Source of the DNA: AWTP1-13 sp035550075 | Lineage (GTDB): Bacteria; Pseudomonadota; Alphaproteobacteria; Rhizobiales; Hyphomicrobiaceae | NCBI GenBank assembly: GCA_035550075.1 | Contig: DASZQG010000025.1 | Location: forward strand, 24,051-88,050 | Reading direction: 5' to 3' | DNA length: 64,000 nt | In this document: in pieces, positions 16,750-27,733 of the stretch | How positions within the stretch are numbered: the first letter of the stretch is position 1 | How the letters are laid out: each line of letters opens with the position of its first letter | Translations under genes and position numbers: made by a program | Notes under the pieces: model-generated | The model's input: the letters and a program-made list of their open reading frames with translations, nothing else | Database searches by the model: none | Told to the model about the DNA's origin: nothing

Positions 16750-17973
16750 ATGAACGTCTCAACAGTCGATGCTGCGGCGGGGCCCAGCCGGTCCATCGCG
16801 TGGGTGTACGTGGCGCGGGCGCTGCGCGATCTGGGCGACGGGTTCGTGGCGGTGCTGTTGCCGGTCTATCTCGGGGCGATCGGGCTCGGCGCCTTCCAGA
16901 TTGGGGTGGTGGCTACGGCTGCCCTGCTTGGATCGGCGCTGATGACGCTCGGGATCGGATACCTCGGCGTCCACGCGGACCAGCGCAAGCTCCTCATCGC
17001 GGCGTCCTGCCTGATGGTGCTGACCGGACTGGCGTTCGCGGCCTCCAGCACTTACGCGATTGTTCTGCTGGTGGCGCTGTTCGGCACCGTCAATCCGTCC
17101 GCGGGTAGCGTGAGCATTTTCGTCCCGCTGGAGCACGCAGTGCTGTCGCAGGCCGTTGCGAGCGCCGAGCGCACCAGAATGTTTGCACGCTACAGCCTGA
17201 TCGGGGCGATGGCGGCGGCCGTGGGCGCATTCGGTGCAGGCAGTCCCGACATTCTCGCCGGAGCCGGCATCTCGCAGATGACGGCGCTGCGCCTGATGTT
17301 CATCGTCTACGCCGTGTTGGGCGTCGGCGGGGCGATTGCTTACGCGCGCATTCCCATCGACGTGACCCCGCGGCAGGAGCGCCCGTCTGCCGGGCTCGGT
17401 CCGTCGCGGACCATGGTCTACAAGATGGCGGCCCTGTTCAGCATCGACGCGTTCGCGGGCGGCTTTGCGGTGCAATCGCTGCTCGCGCTGTGGCTGTTCA
17501 GCGTGCACGGCGTGTCGCTCTCCGCCGCAGGGCTGTTCTTCTTCTGGGCCGGCACGCTGTCCGCGCTGTCGTTCCCGGTCGCAGCCTGGCTGGCGCGCCG
17601 CATCGGCCTCGTCAACACCATGGTGTTCACGCACATTCCCTCAAGCGTGTGCCTGATCCTGGCGCCATTTGCGCCCAACGTCGGAATAGCGCTCGCGCTG
17701 CTGCTGGTGCGTGCAGCTCTATCGCAGATGGATGTGCCGACGCGCTCCTCCTACGTGATGGCCGTCGTCACGCCGCCCGAGCGCTCCGCGGCCGCCAGCA
17801 TCACGTCGGTGCCGCGCAGCCTCGCCGCCGCCCTCAGCCCGGCGCTTGCGGGTGCGCTGTTCGCCGCCGGCTTCGAGGCGTGGCCCCTCATCATCTGTGG
17901 GCTGCTGAAGATCTTCTACGACCTGGCGCTGCTGTGGACCTTCCGCCACGTCAAGCCCCCCGAGGAGGCATAG
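16750..17973 (+). CDS. MFS transporter
   Basis: The 407-aa protein has about 12 membrane helices. The ATG at 16750 is used because the first helix (YVARALRDLGDGFVAVLLPVYL) follows at the normal distance; a longer frame exists but is not conserved-looking. GYLGVHADQRKLLI between helices 2 and 3 is the MFS loop motif. CPTRSSY-like DVPTRSSYVMAVV in the eighth to tenth helix region resembles drug or sugar-efflux members. The substrate is unknown. It is convergent with hcrB, 20 bp away. Confidence 0.85.
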   Translation: MNVSTVDAAAGPSRSIAWVYVARALRDLGDGFVAVLLPVYLGAIGLGAFQIGVVATAALLGSALMTLGIGYLGVHADQRKLLIAASCLMVLTGLAFAASSTYAIVLLVALFGTVNPSAGSVSIFVPLEHAVLSQAVASAERTRMFARYSLIGAMAAAVGAFGAGSPDILAGAGISQMTALRLMFIVYAVLGVGGAIAYARIPIDVTPRQERPSAGLGPSRTMVYKMAALFSIDAFAGGFAVQSLLALWLFSVHGVSLSAAGLFFFWAGTLSALSFPVAAWLARRIGLVNTMVFTHIPSSVCLILAPFAPNVGIALALLLVRAALSQMDVPTRSSYVMAVVTPPERSAAASITSVPRSLAAALSPALAGALFAAGFEAWPLIICGLLKIFYDLALLWTFRHVKPPEEA

Positions 17974-17993
17974 GCGGTCGCGCGAGCTGAACG

Positions 17994-18998
17994 TCAGCCA
18001 AACAACCGAGTCAACAGCCGGCGGGCCAGCACGCTCGCCACGCGCCGGCGATAGTGGCCCGGCGTGAAGGTCGTTTTCATCGACATGATCTGGTCACGCA
18101 TGAGGTCGTCGAGACCTTTGAATACGCTCTCGCCCAGCTTGCCGCCGCACAGCCGACGCGTGCCTTCGATCAGTACGGGCCGCGGGTTGGTGCCGGTGAC
18201 CGCCACGCGCAGGCCGGTCAGCGCGTCGCCATCGCGGCGCAGCGCGACCGCCACGCCGGCGACCGGGTATTCGATTGAGCGGCGGATGCGCATCTTGTCG
18301 TAGCCCGAGCGTAGGCCAGGCGCAGGTCCCGCATGCACCGCCGCGACCATCTCGCCCGGGCGCAGCCCGAGGTATTTCTTGCCGTCGCCGGCAGCCGGAT
18401 TGTCGTGGCGCGCGTAGCCGATGTAGATGTCCTTGAGCGGCAACGACCGCTCGCCATCCGGCCCGGCAAGCTGGACGGTGGCCTCGAGCGTCATCAGGGC
18501 CGGCGCCAGGTCGCCGCTGAAGGTGGCGAAGCACACGCCGCGGCTCTTCGGCGCCACATGGCACATCTCGCCGGTGGTCTTCAGGCAATGGTTGTTGGCC
18601 GAGCGCCACCATTCGCTCTGATTGTAGAAGATGCAGCGTGTGTCGAGACACAGGTTGCCGCCGACCGTGCCCATCGCGCGGTGGGTGGGCCCGGCGATGG
18701 ATGCCGCGGCCTGCGCCACGACCGGATAGTGCGCGATGACACCTGGATGGTGGGCCAGCTCCTCGAGCGTGACCGAAGCGCCGATGTGGAGGCCGGCGGC
18801 ATCGGCATTGATGGTGCGCAGCTCGGCAATCCCGCTCATATCAATCAGCGCCGGCGGCGCCACGATGCCGCGACGGATGTTGACGACGAGGTCGGTGCCG
18901 CCGCCGACCGGCTGGCTCGCTGACACCTTTGCGCGCGCCGCGACCGCCTCGGCAAGCGTTGCCGGCCGCAGCAACTCAAACTCGGGAAGCGCTTCCAT
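17994..18998 (-). CDS. hcrB: 4-hydroxybenzoyl-CoA reductase-type FAD subunit with [4Fe-4S] insert
   Basis: This is the FAD subunit of a xanthine-oxidase-family enzyme, 334 aa. FAD contacts are in PVGGGTDLVVNIRRG (about 31-44) and GTVGGNLCLDTRC (110-122). Four cysteines, C122, C138, C146 and C156, form an insert that in 4-hydroxybenzoyl-CoA reductase of Thauera holds an extra [4Fe-4S] cluster; ordinary CO, xanthine or aldehyde dehydrogenase medium subunits lack it. This is the strongest evidence that the complex is a reductase of a CoA thioester. The start codon overlaps the hcrA stop by one base. Confidence 0.87.
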   Translation of the reverse strand: MEALPEFELLRPATLAEAVAARAKVSASQPVGGGTDLVVNIRRGIVAPPALIDMSGIAELRTINADAAGLHIGASVTLEELAHHPGVIAHYPVVAQAAASIAGPTHRAMGTVGGNLCLDTRCIFYNQSEWWRSANNHCLKTTGEMCHVAPKSRGVCFATFSGDLAPALMTLEATVQLAGPDGERSLPLKDIYIGYARHDNPAAGDGKKYLGLRPGEMVAAVHAGPAPGLRSGYDKMRIRRSIEYPVAGVAVALRRDGDALTGLRVAVTGTNPRPVLIEGTRRLCGGKLGESVFKGLDDLMRDQIMSMKTTFTPGHYRRRVASVLARRLLTRLFG

Positions 18999-21334
18999 CA
19001 GGCAGCCCCCCGGCGCGGGCGGCTGGAAGCGCGCTCTCGCTTCTCGACCGCCGCGTAGACGCGATCGGGCGTCACCGGCAGGTCGTTGAACCGCAGGTCT
19101 GTCGCGTCGGCGATGGCGTTGGTAAGCGCCGGCAGGAACGCGGCCAGCGAGCCTTCGCCCGCTTCCTTGGCGCCGAAGGGCCCATGCGGGTCATTGCTTT
19201 CGACGATGCCGACCTCGATCGGCGGCGAGTCCTGGATGGTGGGTACGCGATAGTCGAGCATGTTGGCGGTGACCATCAGCCCCTCGTGATAGGCCGCCTC
19301 CTCGCTCATGGCCTGGCCCATGCCCATCCACACCGAGCCTTGCACCTGCCCCTCGACCGTGAGCCGGTTCAGCGCTTTGCCGCAATCGTGCGCCACCCAC
19401 ACCTTGTCGACCGTGACGGCGCCGGTTTCTTCATCCACCGTCACCTCCACGACCTGGGCGGAGTAGCTGTAGCCCATGGTGCCGCCGATTGCGGCTCCCC
19501 TGTATTTCTTGCCGCCGTGCGACTCCGGAATGGTTGAGTAGGTACCCGTCACGGTGATGGTGCCGTCGTCCTTCAAGGCTTCCGCCACCACTTCCTCGAA
19601 GCTGAGCCCCTTGTCCTGGGCGCCGGCGCGATAGACCTCGCCCAGGCATTCGACGTCTGCGGGCTCGGCATCGAGCTTGCGCGCGGCCGCCGCGATCAGC
19701 AGGCCTTTGAGCTTGTTGGCGGCGTCGATTGCCGCATTGCCGACAATGAAGGTGACGCGCGAGGAGTACGAGCCGTTGTCCTTCGGCACGACCTCGCTGT
19801 CGCCGGAGACGACGCGCACGCGCGAGATGTCGAGGCCCAGCACCTCGGCCACCGTCTGCACGAGGATGGTGGAGGAACCCTGGCCGATGTCGGCGGCGCC
19901 GGTCAGCACCACGATGGAGCCGTCGAAGTCGACTTTCAGCTTCACGGTCGCGTGCGGCTCGCCCGTCCAGTTCACCGGCTTCGAGGCGCCGGAGATGTAG
20001 TGCGAGCAGGCAAAGCCCAGGCCCTTGCCCTTCGGCAGCTTGCCGCGGCGCTCTCGCCAACCGCTCTGCTGCTCGACCCAGTCCACGCACGCGGGCAGGC
20101 CGTAGCTGTTGACCATCAGGTCGTTGGCGGTGAACGTTGGCGCCTTCAGGTAGTTGCGGCGGCGCACCAGCATCGGATCGATGTTCATCTCGCGCGCCAT
20201 CTGATCGAGCAGGCTCTCGAAGGCGAAGCGCACGTCCACAGTGCCATGACCGCGGAAGGCGCCGCACGGCGGAGTGTTGGTCAGCACCCGCTTGCCGACG
20301 TATTTCACGTTGCTCAAATCGTAGATCGCATAGAGCATCGATCCCGCATAAAGGATCGTCACGACCCCGTAGCCGGAGTGGGCACCACCGCGCTGGATGC
20401 AATCGCACTCCACGGCCGTGATGCGCCCATCCTTGCGTAGCCCGATCTTGAGGCGGACGTCGGTCTCGGGCCGGCCGCGATGGGTGATGAACGTATCCTC
20501 GCGGTTGATCATCATACGCACCGTGCCGCCCGCTTTGCGTGCGAGCAATGCCGCGATCAGCTCGATATTGAGCGTCTCAGTACGGCAGCCGAAGCCGCCG
20601 CCGACAAACGGCTTCACGACGCGGATCTTCGACATGTCCATGTCGAGAATCTGCGCGAGCATCAGGTGCACGTAATAGGGTACCTGGGTGCTGGCATGCA
20701 CGGTCATGCGGTCGCGCACGGCGTCGTATTCGGCGACCGCGGCATGCATCTCCATTTGGTTCTGGCACACCTCCGCGCAATTGTAGGTCGCTTCCCGCAC
20801 CAGATCGGCCTCGGCGAATCCTTCCACGACGCTGCCGAGCTCGAACAGCACCTCGCGCTCAATATTGCCGGGCCGCTTCTCGTGCAGCGCCACCGCATCG
20901 GGTGCGAGGGCGGCAGCAGCCGTGAAATAAGCGGGAAGCTCGCGCACCTTCATCCTGATGAGGCGGCTCGCCTTCTGTGCGGTGGCGTCGTCGACGGCGC
21001 ACACGGCCGCCACCGGCTCGCCGCGGTAGCGCACGCGGTCGCGCGCCAGCGGATACTCGTTGCGGGCAATTGGCAGCACCCCGAACGGGCGGTCGCAGTC
21101 CGCGCCGGTCACTACCGCTATGACGCCTGGGAGGCGGGCGGCTTCGGAAACGTCGACCTCGAGGATTTCGGCGTGCGCGTAAGGGCTGCGGTAGATGCGG
21201 CCGGCCAGCATGTTGGCGTGCACGAAGTCTGCCGTGTATTTGGCGCGGCCGGAAACCTTGTCGGGACCATCCACCATCGGCACGTAGCCGCCGATGGCCT
21301 GGCCCACCAGGGGCGTGCGTGGGACCTTGTTCAT
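18998..21334 (-). CDS. hcrA: 4-hydroxybenzoyl-CoA reductase-type molybdenum subunit
   Basis: This 778-aa subunit binds the molybdopterin cytosine dinucleotide cofactor of a xanthine-oxidase-family hydroxylase. The N-terminal ab-hammerhead has YVPMVDGPDKVSGRAKYTAD. Moco contacts are in PFVGGGFGCRTE and CGAFRGHG, and the proton-transfer Glu is in PFGAKEAGEGSLA. In the 4-hydroxybenzoyl-CoA reductase this site removes the phenolic OH of the ring. The ATG at 21334 overlaps the hcrC stop (ATGA), so hcrC-hcrA-hcrB are translationally coupled. An upstream in-frame extension to 21523 lies in hcrC and is rejected. Confidence 0.87.
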   Translation of the reverse strand: MNKVPRTPLVGQAIGGYVPMVDGPDKVSGRAKYTADFVHANMLAGRIYRSPYAHAEILEVDVSEAARLPGVIAVVTGADCDRPFGVLPIARNEYPLARDRVRYRGEPVAAVCAVDDATAQKASRLIRMKVRELPAYFTAAAALAPDAVALHEKRPGNIEREVLFELGSVVEGFAEADLVREATYNCAEVCQNQMEMHAAVAEYDAVRDRMTVHASTQVPYYVHLMLAQILDMDMSKIRVVKPFVGGGFGCRTETLNIELIAALLARKAGGTVRMMINREDTFITHRGRPETDVRLKIGLRKDGRITAVECDCIQRGGAHSGYGVVTILYAGSMLYAIYDLSNVKYVGKRVLTNTPPCGAFRGHGTVDVRFAFESLLDQMAREMNIDPMLVRRRNYLKAPTFTANDLMVNSYGLPACVDWVEQQSGWRERRGKLPKGKGLGFACSHYISGASKPVNWTGEPHATVKLKVDFDGSIVVLTGAADIGQGSSTILVQTVAEVLGLDISRVRVVSGDSEVVPKDNGSYSSRVTFIVGNAAIDAANKLKGLLIAAAARKLDAEPADVECLGEVYRAGAQDKGLSFEEVVAEALKDDGTITVTGTYSTIPESHGGKKYRGAAIGGTMGYSYSAQVVEVTVDEETGAVTVDKVWVAHDCGKALNRLTVEGQVQGSVWMGMGQAMSEEAAYHEGLMVTANMLDYRVPTIQDSPPIEVGIVESNDPHGPFGAKEAGEGSLAAFLPALTNAIADATDLRFNDLPVTPDRVYAAVEKRERASSRPRRGAA

Positions 21335-21819
21335 GGGCTCGCCGCCTCTCCCGCCGCCAGCAGGGCGGACGCGTGCTGCACCGCCTCGATAATTTTCACG
21401 TAGCCCGTGCAGCGGCAGATGTTGCCGCCGAGCGCCTCGCGGATCTCGACTTCGGTCGGGTTGGGACTGCGCCGGAGCAAACCGGCCGAGGCCATGATGA
21501 AACCGGGGGTGCAATAGCCGCACTGCGACCCGAGCTTTTCGTGAAAGCCGCGCTGGACGGCAGACAGGGTGCCGCCGCGGGTGAGCGACTCCACGGTGTC
21601 AACCCGCTTGCCGTGCACCGCGGCGGCGAGCGTCAGGCAGGAGAGCCGCGGCCGGTCGTCGACCAGCACCGTGCAGGCCCCGCATTCGCCGCCATCGCAG
21701 CCCGTCTTCGTGCCCGTGAGGCCAACGGTTTCGCGCAAATAATCGAGCAGCAGCCGATTGCCGGGAACGGCATCGACACGCTTGCGCCCATTGAGAGTGA
21801 ATTCCAGGACATTCGCCAC
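21331..21819 (-). CDS. hcrC: 4-hydroxybenzoyl-CoA reductase-type 2x[2Fe-2S] subunit
   Basis: The 162-aa iron-sulfur subunit has both clusters. C41, C46, C49 and C61 bind the plant-ferredoxin-type cluster (GCDGGECGACT), and C100, C103, C135 and C137 bind the second (QCGYCTPGF and NICRCTGY). It passes electrons between the FAD subunit and the molybdenum centre. It is the first gene of hcrCAB. In the full pathway a 4-hydroxybenzoate-CoA ligase and a low-potential ferredoxin are needed; neither is in this window. Confidence 0.9.
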   Translation of the reverse strand: MANVLEFTLNGRKRVDAVPGNRLLLDYLRETVGLTGTKTGCDGGECGACTVLVDDRPRLSCLTLAAAVHGKRVDTVESLTRGGTLSAVQRGFHEKLGSQCGYCTPGFIMASAGLLRRSPNPTEVEIREALGGNICRCTGYVKIIEAVQHASALLAAGEAASP

Positions 21820-22021
21820 CGGACCGCTCCGCCAAAGTCGCGCCTGCCGGCGCCTACCTTGGCCCGATGCTAGCGCAAATTAGATGGGGATACCAATCAA
21901 TTTGGCGCCTCTCCACATTCGAAAAGTCCCGCGCCCGCTTGGGGGCGCGCGAAGGTTGCCCACAACAGCGCGGTCCTGCGCCGGCCAAGCCGCAGGTCGG
22001 CTTCGGACAAGGCGGCGGCGG

Positions 22022-22720
22022 TCAGAACCGCTCGACCCAGGGGCGCAGCTCGACCTCAAGGCTCCACGCGCTGCGCGGCTGCTTCAGGACGGCAAGGTAA
22101 GTCTCGGCGATGGCCACCGGATCGAGCAGGCTGTCGGGGGCGTTGCCGGCCCCCTCGACGCGCCCTCGCTCCACGCTACGCACGCCACCATCGATGACGA
22201 AGTGCGCCACATGGATGCCCTTGGGCTGCAGTTCGCGGGCGACGGACTGCGCCAGGCCGCGCAGCGCGAACTTGCCCATCGCGAACGGCGCCGACTGCGC
22301 ATATCCCTTCACGCTGGCCGAGGCACCGGTGAAGAAGATTGCACCCTGGCCGCGGGGCACCATGCGGCGCGCCGCCGCCTGCGCCACCAGAAATCCGCCG
22401 TAGGCGGTCACTTCAAGCGTCTTCCTCACCTCCCCGGCGTCGAGGTCGAGCAGGGGTCCGCGCGTGCGATAGCTCGGATTGAAGAGGACGACGTCGAGCG
22501 CACCGAGCTGCCGGTCCGCTTCGGCGAACATCGCCGCCACGCTTTCTGGCTGCGTCACGTCGGCCTGGATTGCGGTCGCGTCGGTTTCCTTCGTCAGGGC
22601 CGCCAGCTTGGCCGTGTCACGCGCCGCGAGCGCAAGCTTGTAGCCCTCGCGATGGAGCAGGCGTGCGAACGCCGCGCTGATACCGGAACCTGCACCGACG
22701 ATGAGGGCGGTGTTTGCCAT
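22022..22720 (-). CDS. SDR-family protein with Phe in place of the catalytic Tyr
   Basis: The 232-aa protein has an SDR Rossmann fold: IVGAGSGISAAFA at the cofactor site, QADVTQ, and a Ser in TGASAS (S134). The usual YxxxK reads SAPFAMGK, so Phe146 replaces the catalytic Tyr while Lys150 is kept. The NAG motif is also changed to FNPS. It may bind NAD(P) without classic catalysis or use another acid. Two ATGs lie six bases apart; AGGAG is correctly spaced only for the second one (22720), which is taken as the start. It is on the same strand as the xerC gene, 60 bp downstream. Confidence 0.82.
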   Translation of the reverse strand: MANTALIVGAGSGISAAFARLLHREGYKLALAARDTAKLAALTKETDATAIQADVTQPESVAAMFAEADRQLGALDVVLFNPSYRTRGPLLDLDAGEVRKTLEVTAYGGFLVAQAAARRMVPRGQGAIFFTGASASVKGYAQSAPFAMGKFALRGLAQSVARELQPKGIHVAHFVIDGGVRSVERGRVEGAGNAPDSLLDPVAIAETYLAVLKQPRSAWSLEVELRPWVERF

Positions 22721-22786
22721 GGCCATCTCCTGCTCACGCTGATCTTTGGCAGCAAGCTTAGCGGGCGAATGCCGGCGTGGCGAATG

Positions 22787-23746
<960 letters not shown>

Positions 23747-23839
23747 TCCGACCTCAATTCCTTGCTTCCGCGACTTGACGGTGCGCCGGTTAATCAGGTG
23801 TTAACGCACCCGGGCGCCGAGGGCGCCATTGCCGCGTGC

Positions 23840-24088
23840 TCAGTAGGTGAGCACAGCCTTGATGGCCGCCAGCTCGGCCTGCGGGTCGGGATAGGCTTCG
23901 TAGGATTGCCCAGAACGGCGATACCAGTAGCGCGCGTTGCCGGTGTCGCCCTCGATCTTGTGCAGCACCGCGTGAATCCAGCAGGACGTTGCATCGGTCT
24001 CGTCCTCCTGCACGATCTTGTGCGCGTCGTCCCACTTGCCGGCGATGGCAAGTTCGACGGCGTGGATCAGGTCATCGCGTTTTGCCAT
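23840..24088 (-). CDS. Conserved small protein overlapping the 3' end of queC
   Basis: The 82-aa protein begins inside the last codons of queC (22-bp overlap). AGAGG lies nine bases before the ATG at 24088, which is better placed than for the ATG at 24097. The sequence AVELAIAGKWDDAHKIVQE, then WIHAVLHKIEGDTGNARYWY, is helical and TPR-like. I recall close relatives as uncharacterised proteins in many Alphaproteobacteria; that is memory, not a search result. The coupling with queC suggests co-expression but gives no proof of a queuosine role. Confidence 0.78.
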   Translation of the reverse strand: MAKRDDLIHAVELAIAGKWDDAHKIVQEDETDATSCWIHAVLHKIEGDTGNARYWYRRSGQSYEAYPDPQAELAAIKAVLTY

Positions 24089-24771
24089 TTCTGCCATCCT
24101 CTCGCGCGCAGCTCGCAGGCCGGACAGGCGCCGCAGCCGTAGCCCCAGGCGTGCCGCGTCGTGCGATCCGCCATGTAGCAGGTGTGCGTATGCTCGACGA
24201 TGAGATCGACGAGAGCCGCGCCGCCCAGGTCCAGCGCCATCCGCCAGGTCGCCGCCTTGTCGACCCACATCAGCGGCGTCTCGATGACGAACGGGGCGTC
24301 CATGCCGAGCGAGATCGAGCGCGCCAGGCTTTGCAGCGTATCGTTGCGACAGTCGGGGTAGCCGGAATAGTCCGTCTCGCACATGCCGCCGATCAGCGTG
24401 CGGATGCCGCGCCGGTAGGCGAGCGCGGCGGCGTAGATGAAGAAGAGCAGGTTGCGTCCGGGCACGAAGGTGTTGGGCAGGCCGGCGGCCGTCATGGCGA
24501 ACGCGGCCCCGCGCGTGAGCGAGGTTTCGCTGATGGCGCCCAGCGTCGCCAGCTCGAGCAGGTGATCCTCGCCCAGCCGTTCCGCCCAGCGCGGCTTGAT
24601 CGCGGCCATGCGGGTGCGCAGCAAAGGCCTCTGCGCCAGCTCGATTTCGTGGCGCTGGCCGTAGGCAAAGCCCACGGTCTCGACGCGGGCGTAGCGCTCC
24701 AGCGCCCAAGCCAGGCACACGGTGGAGTCTTGGCCGCCGGAGAACAGGACGAGTGCGTCGCCGTCGCTCAT
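24067..24771 (-). CDS. queC: 7-cyano-7-deazaguanine synthase
   Basis: QueC converts 7-carboxy-7-deazaguanine to preQ0 with ATP and ammonia. The 234-aa protein has the PP-loop LFSGGQDSTVCL at the N-terminus, FVPGRNLLFF and GGMCETDYSGYPDCR in the middle, and the zinc-binding cysteines in HTCYMADRTT and YGCGACPACELR. It overlaps the following small gene. The other queuosine genes of this window (queF and the transporter) are 20 kb away. queD and queE are not in the window. Confidence 0.95.
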   Translation of the reverse strand: MSDGDALVLFSGGQDSTVCLAWALERYARVETVGFAYGQRHEIELAQRPLLRTRMAAIKPRWAERLGEDHLLELATLGAISETSLTRGAAFAMTAAGLPNTFVPGRNLLFFIYAAALAYRRGIRTLIGGMCETDYSGYPDCRNDTLQSLARSISLGMDAPFVIETPLMWVDKAATWRMALDLGGAALVDLIVEHTHTCYMADRTTRHAWGYGCGACPACELRARGWQKWQNAMT

Positions 24772-24901
24772 GGGCGCCCTTATCTACAACTCCAGCACCA
24801 CGCGCAATCTGCCGCTTTGCGGCCGGCTGGGCAGCGGCTAGAACCTCGCCAACGCTCCCACGCCGGCCTGCCGGCTGCAATCCGAGATGCCGGAGACTGC
24901 C

Positions 24902-26185
<1,284 letters not shown>

Positions 26186-26216
26186 GCTGCGCCATTCCGT
26201 CGCCGTGCGAAATAGG

Positions 26217-26235
26217 GCCGGCGTTTTACGCCGGC
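26217..26235 (+). terminator. Hairpin after eno
   Basis: A perfect 8-bp stem, GCCGGCGT/ACGCCGGC, with a TTT loop lies 31 bases after the eno stop. It has no T-run, so it may be only a partial terminator or an RNA-processing site between eno and ftsB. Confidence 0.45.
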
Positions 26236-26303
26236 TTAACGGCTTTGCCGTAGCGTTCAGGGCGTCCATTCGGACGCTTAACCCAGGGTTTCGCGTCACT
26301 CTC

Positions 26304-26606
26304 ATGTACGATTGGCGTAAAGGTCGTCCCCGGCAGATCCTGGTGTCGCTTCTCTGTCTTTGGGCCATCGGCTATTTCGCCTATCACGCGATCAACGGTA
26401 AGCGCGGCTTCGAGGCGCGGGTCAAGCTGATCGAGCGCTCCAGCATGCTGGAGCCGCAGCTTGCCCAACTCGAGGCCGCGCGAGTCCGTCTCGAGCGCGA
26501 CGTTCATCTGCTCAATGCCGGCGACCGCGATCTTGTTGAGGAGATCGCCATCGGCCAGCTTGGCTTTGCGCGCCCCGGCGATCGCGTGCTGATTTTCGCC
26601 CGTTAG
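26304..26606 (+). CDS. ftsB: Cell division protein FtsB (DivIC-like septum formation initiator)
   Basis: The 100-aa bitopic protein has one membrane helix (about residues 10-28, ILVSLLCLWAIGYFAYHAI) and then a coiled coil (LIERSSMLEPQLAQLEAARV) ending in a short C-terminal domain with AIGQLGFARPGDRV. FtsB links FtsL and FtsQ in the divisome. The ATG at 26304 gives the normal short cytoplasmic tail. Its place between eno and pdhA matches other Hyphomicrobiales. Confidence 0.88.
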   Translation: MYDWRKGRPRQILVSLLCLWAIGYFAYHAINGKRGFEARVKLIERSSMLEPQLAQLEAARVRLERDVHLLNAGDRDLVEEIAIGQLGFARPGDRVLIFAR

Positions 26607-26701
26607 CACCTGCGGACCCGGCCATTGCGGCGGCTTCTGGCCTTGGGCAGAGGTTTCTAGTACCTATTTGCGGATTGTTCAGATCGAGGTCGAGCCCCCG
26701 C

Positions 26702-27700
26702 ATGTCCCTTCCCAACGGCCAGCAGATCGCCCCCGCGTTCACCCGCGAGGAGGAGCTTTACGCCTACCGGGAGATGCTACTGATACGCCGCTTCGAGGAG
26801 AAGGCGGCGCAGCTCTACGGCATGGGCCTGATCGGTGGCTTCTGCCATCTCTACATCGGCCAGGAAGCCGTCGTCGTCGGCATGAAGATGGCGTGCCGCG
26901 ACGGCGACCAGATGATTACCACCTATCGCGATCACGGCCACATGCTGGCGTCCGGCATGGACCCGAGAGGCGTGATGGCCGAACTGACGGGACGGCGCAG
27001 CGGCTACTCCAAGGGCAAGGGTGGCTCGATGCACATGTTCTCCAAGGAGAAGAACTTCTACGGCGGCCACGGCATCGTCGGCGCCAACGTGCCACTGGGT
27101 GCCGGCATCGCCTTTGCCAACCGCTATCGCGGCAATGGCGCCGTCTGCCTCACGTTCTTCGGCGACGGCGCTGCCAACCAGGGCCAGGTCTATGAGAGCT
27201 TCAACATGGCGAAGCTCTGGAAGCTGCCGGTGATCTTCGTCATCGAGAACAACAAGTACGCGATGGGCACCTCGGTCGAGCGCTCGGCCGCGACCACCGA
27301 TTTCTCCCACCGCGGGCGCTCCTTCGATATTCCCGGCGAGCAGGTCGACGGCATGGACGTGCGCGCGGTGAAGGCGACGGCCGACCGCGTCGTGAAGTGG
27401 GTTCGCGAGGGCAACGGTCCCTACATCCTGGAAATGCTGACCTATCGCTACCGCGGCCACTCCATGTCCGATCCGGCCAAGTACCGCACCCGCGAGGAAG
27501 TGCAGAAGATGCGCGAGGAGCACGACCCGATCGAGCAGGTCCGGCGCCGCCTGCTGGAGGGCCGGCTGGTCAGCGAAGACGAGATGAAGTCCATCGACGC
27601 CGAGGTCCGCAGCGTGGTCAACGGCGCGGCAGAGTTCGCGCAATCCGATGCCGAGCCGGACGAGAGCGAGCTGTGGACCGACGTGCTGGTGACCGCCTGA
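26702..27700 (+). CDS. pdhA: Pyruvate dehydrogenase E1 component, alpha subunit
   Basis: PdhA with PdhB decarboxylates pyruvate and acetylates the E2 lipoyl group. The 332-aa protein has the thiamine diphosphate motif GDGAANQGQVYESFNMA ending in ENNKYAMG, the substrate-channel stretch GGFCHLYIGQEA, and the loop TYRYRGHSMSDPAKYR. The ATG at 26702 is preferred to an upstream TTG. It is followed by pdhB after 33 bp. Confidence 0.96.
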   Translation: MSLPNGQQIAPAFTREEELYAYREMLLIRRFEEKAAQLYGMGLIGGFCHLYIGQEAVVVGMKMACRDGDQMITTYRDHGHMLASGMDPRGVMAELTGRRSGYSKGKGGSMHMFSKEKNFYGGHGIVGANVPLGAGIAFANRYRGNGAVCLTFFGDGAANQGQVYESFNMAKLWKLPVIFVIENNKYAMGTSVERSAATTDFSHRGRSFDIPGEQVDGMDVRAVKATADRVVKWVREGNGPYILEMLTYRYRGHSMSDPAKYRTREEVQKMREEHDPIEQVRRRLLEGRLVSEDEMKSIDAEVRSVVNGAAEFAQSDAEPDESELWTDVLVTA

Positions 27701-27733
27701 CCCTGTAGCGCCAAGGATAGAGACCCGCAGAAA

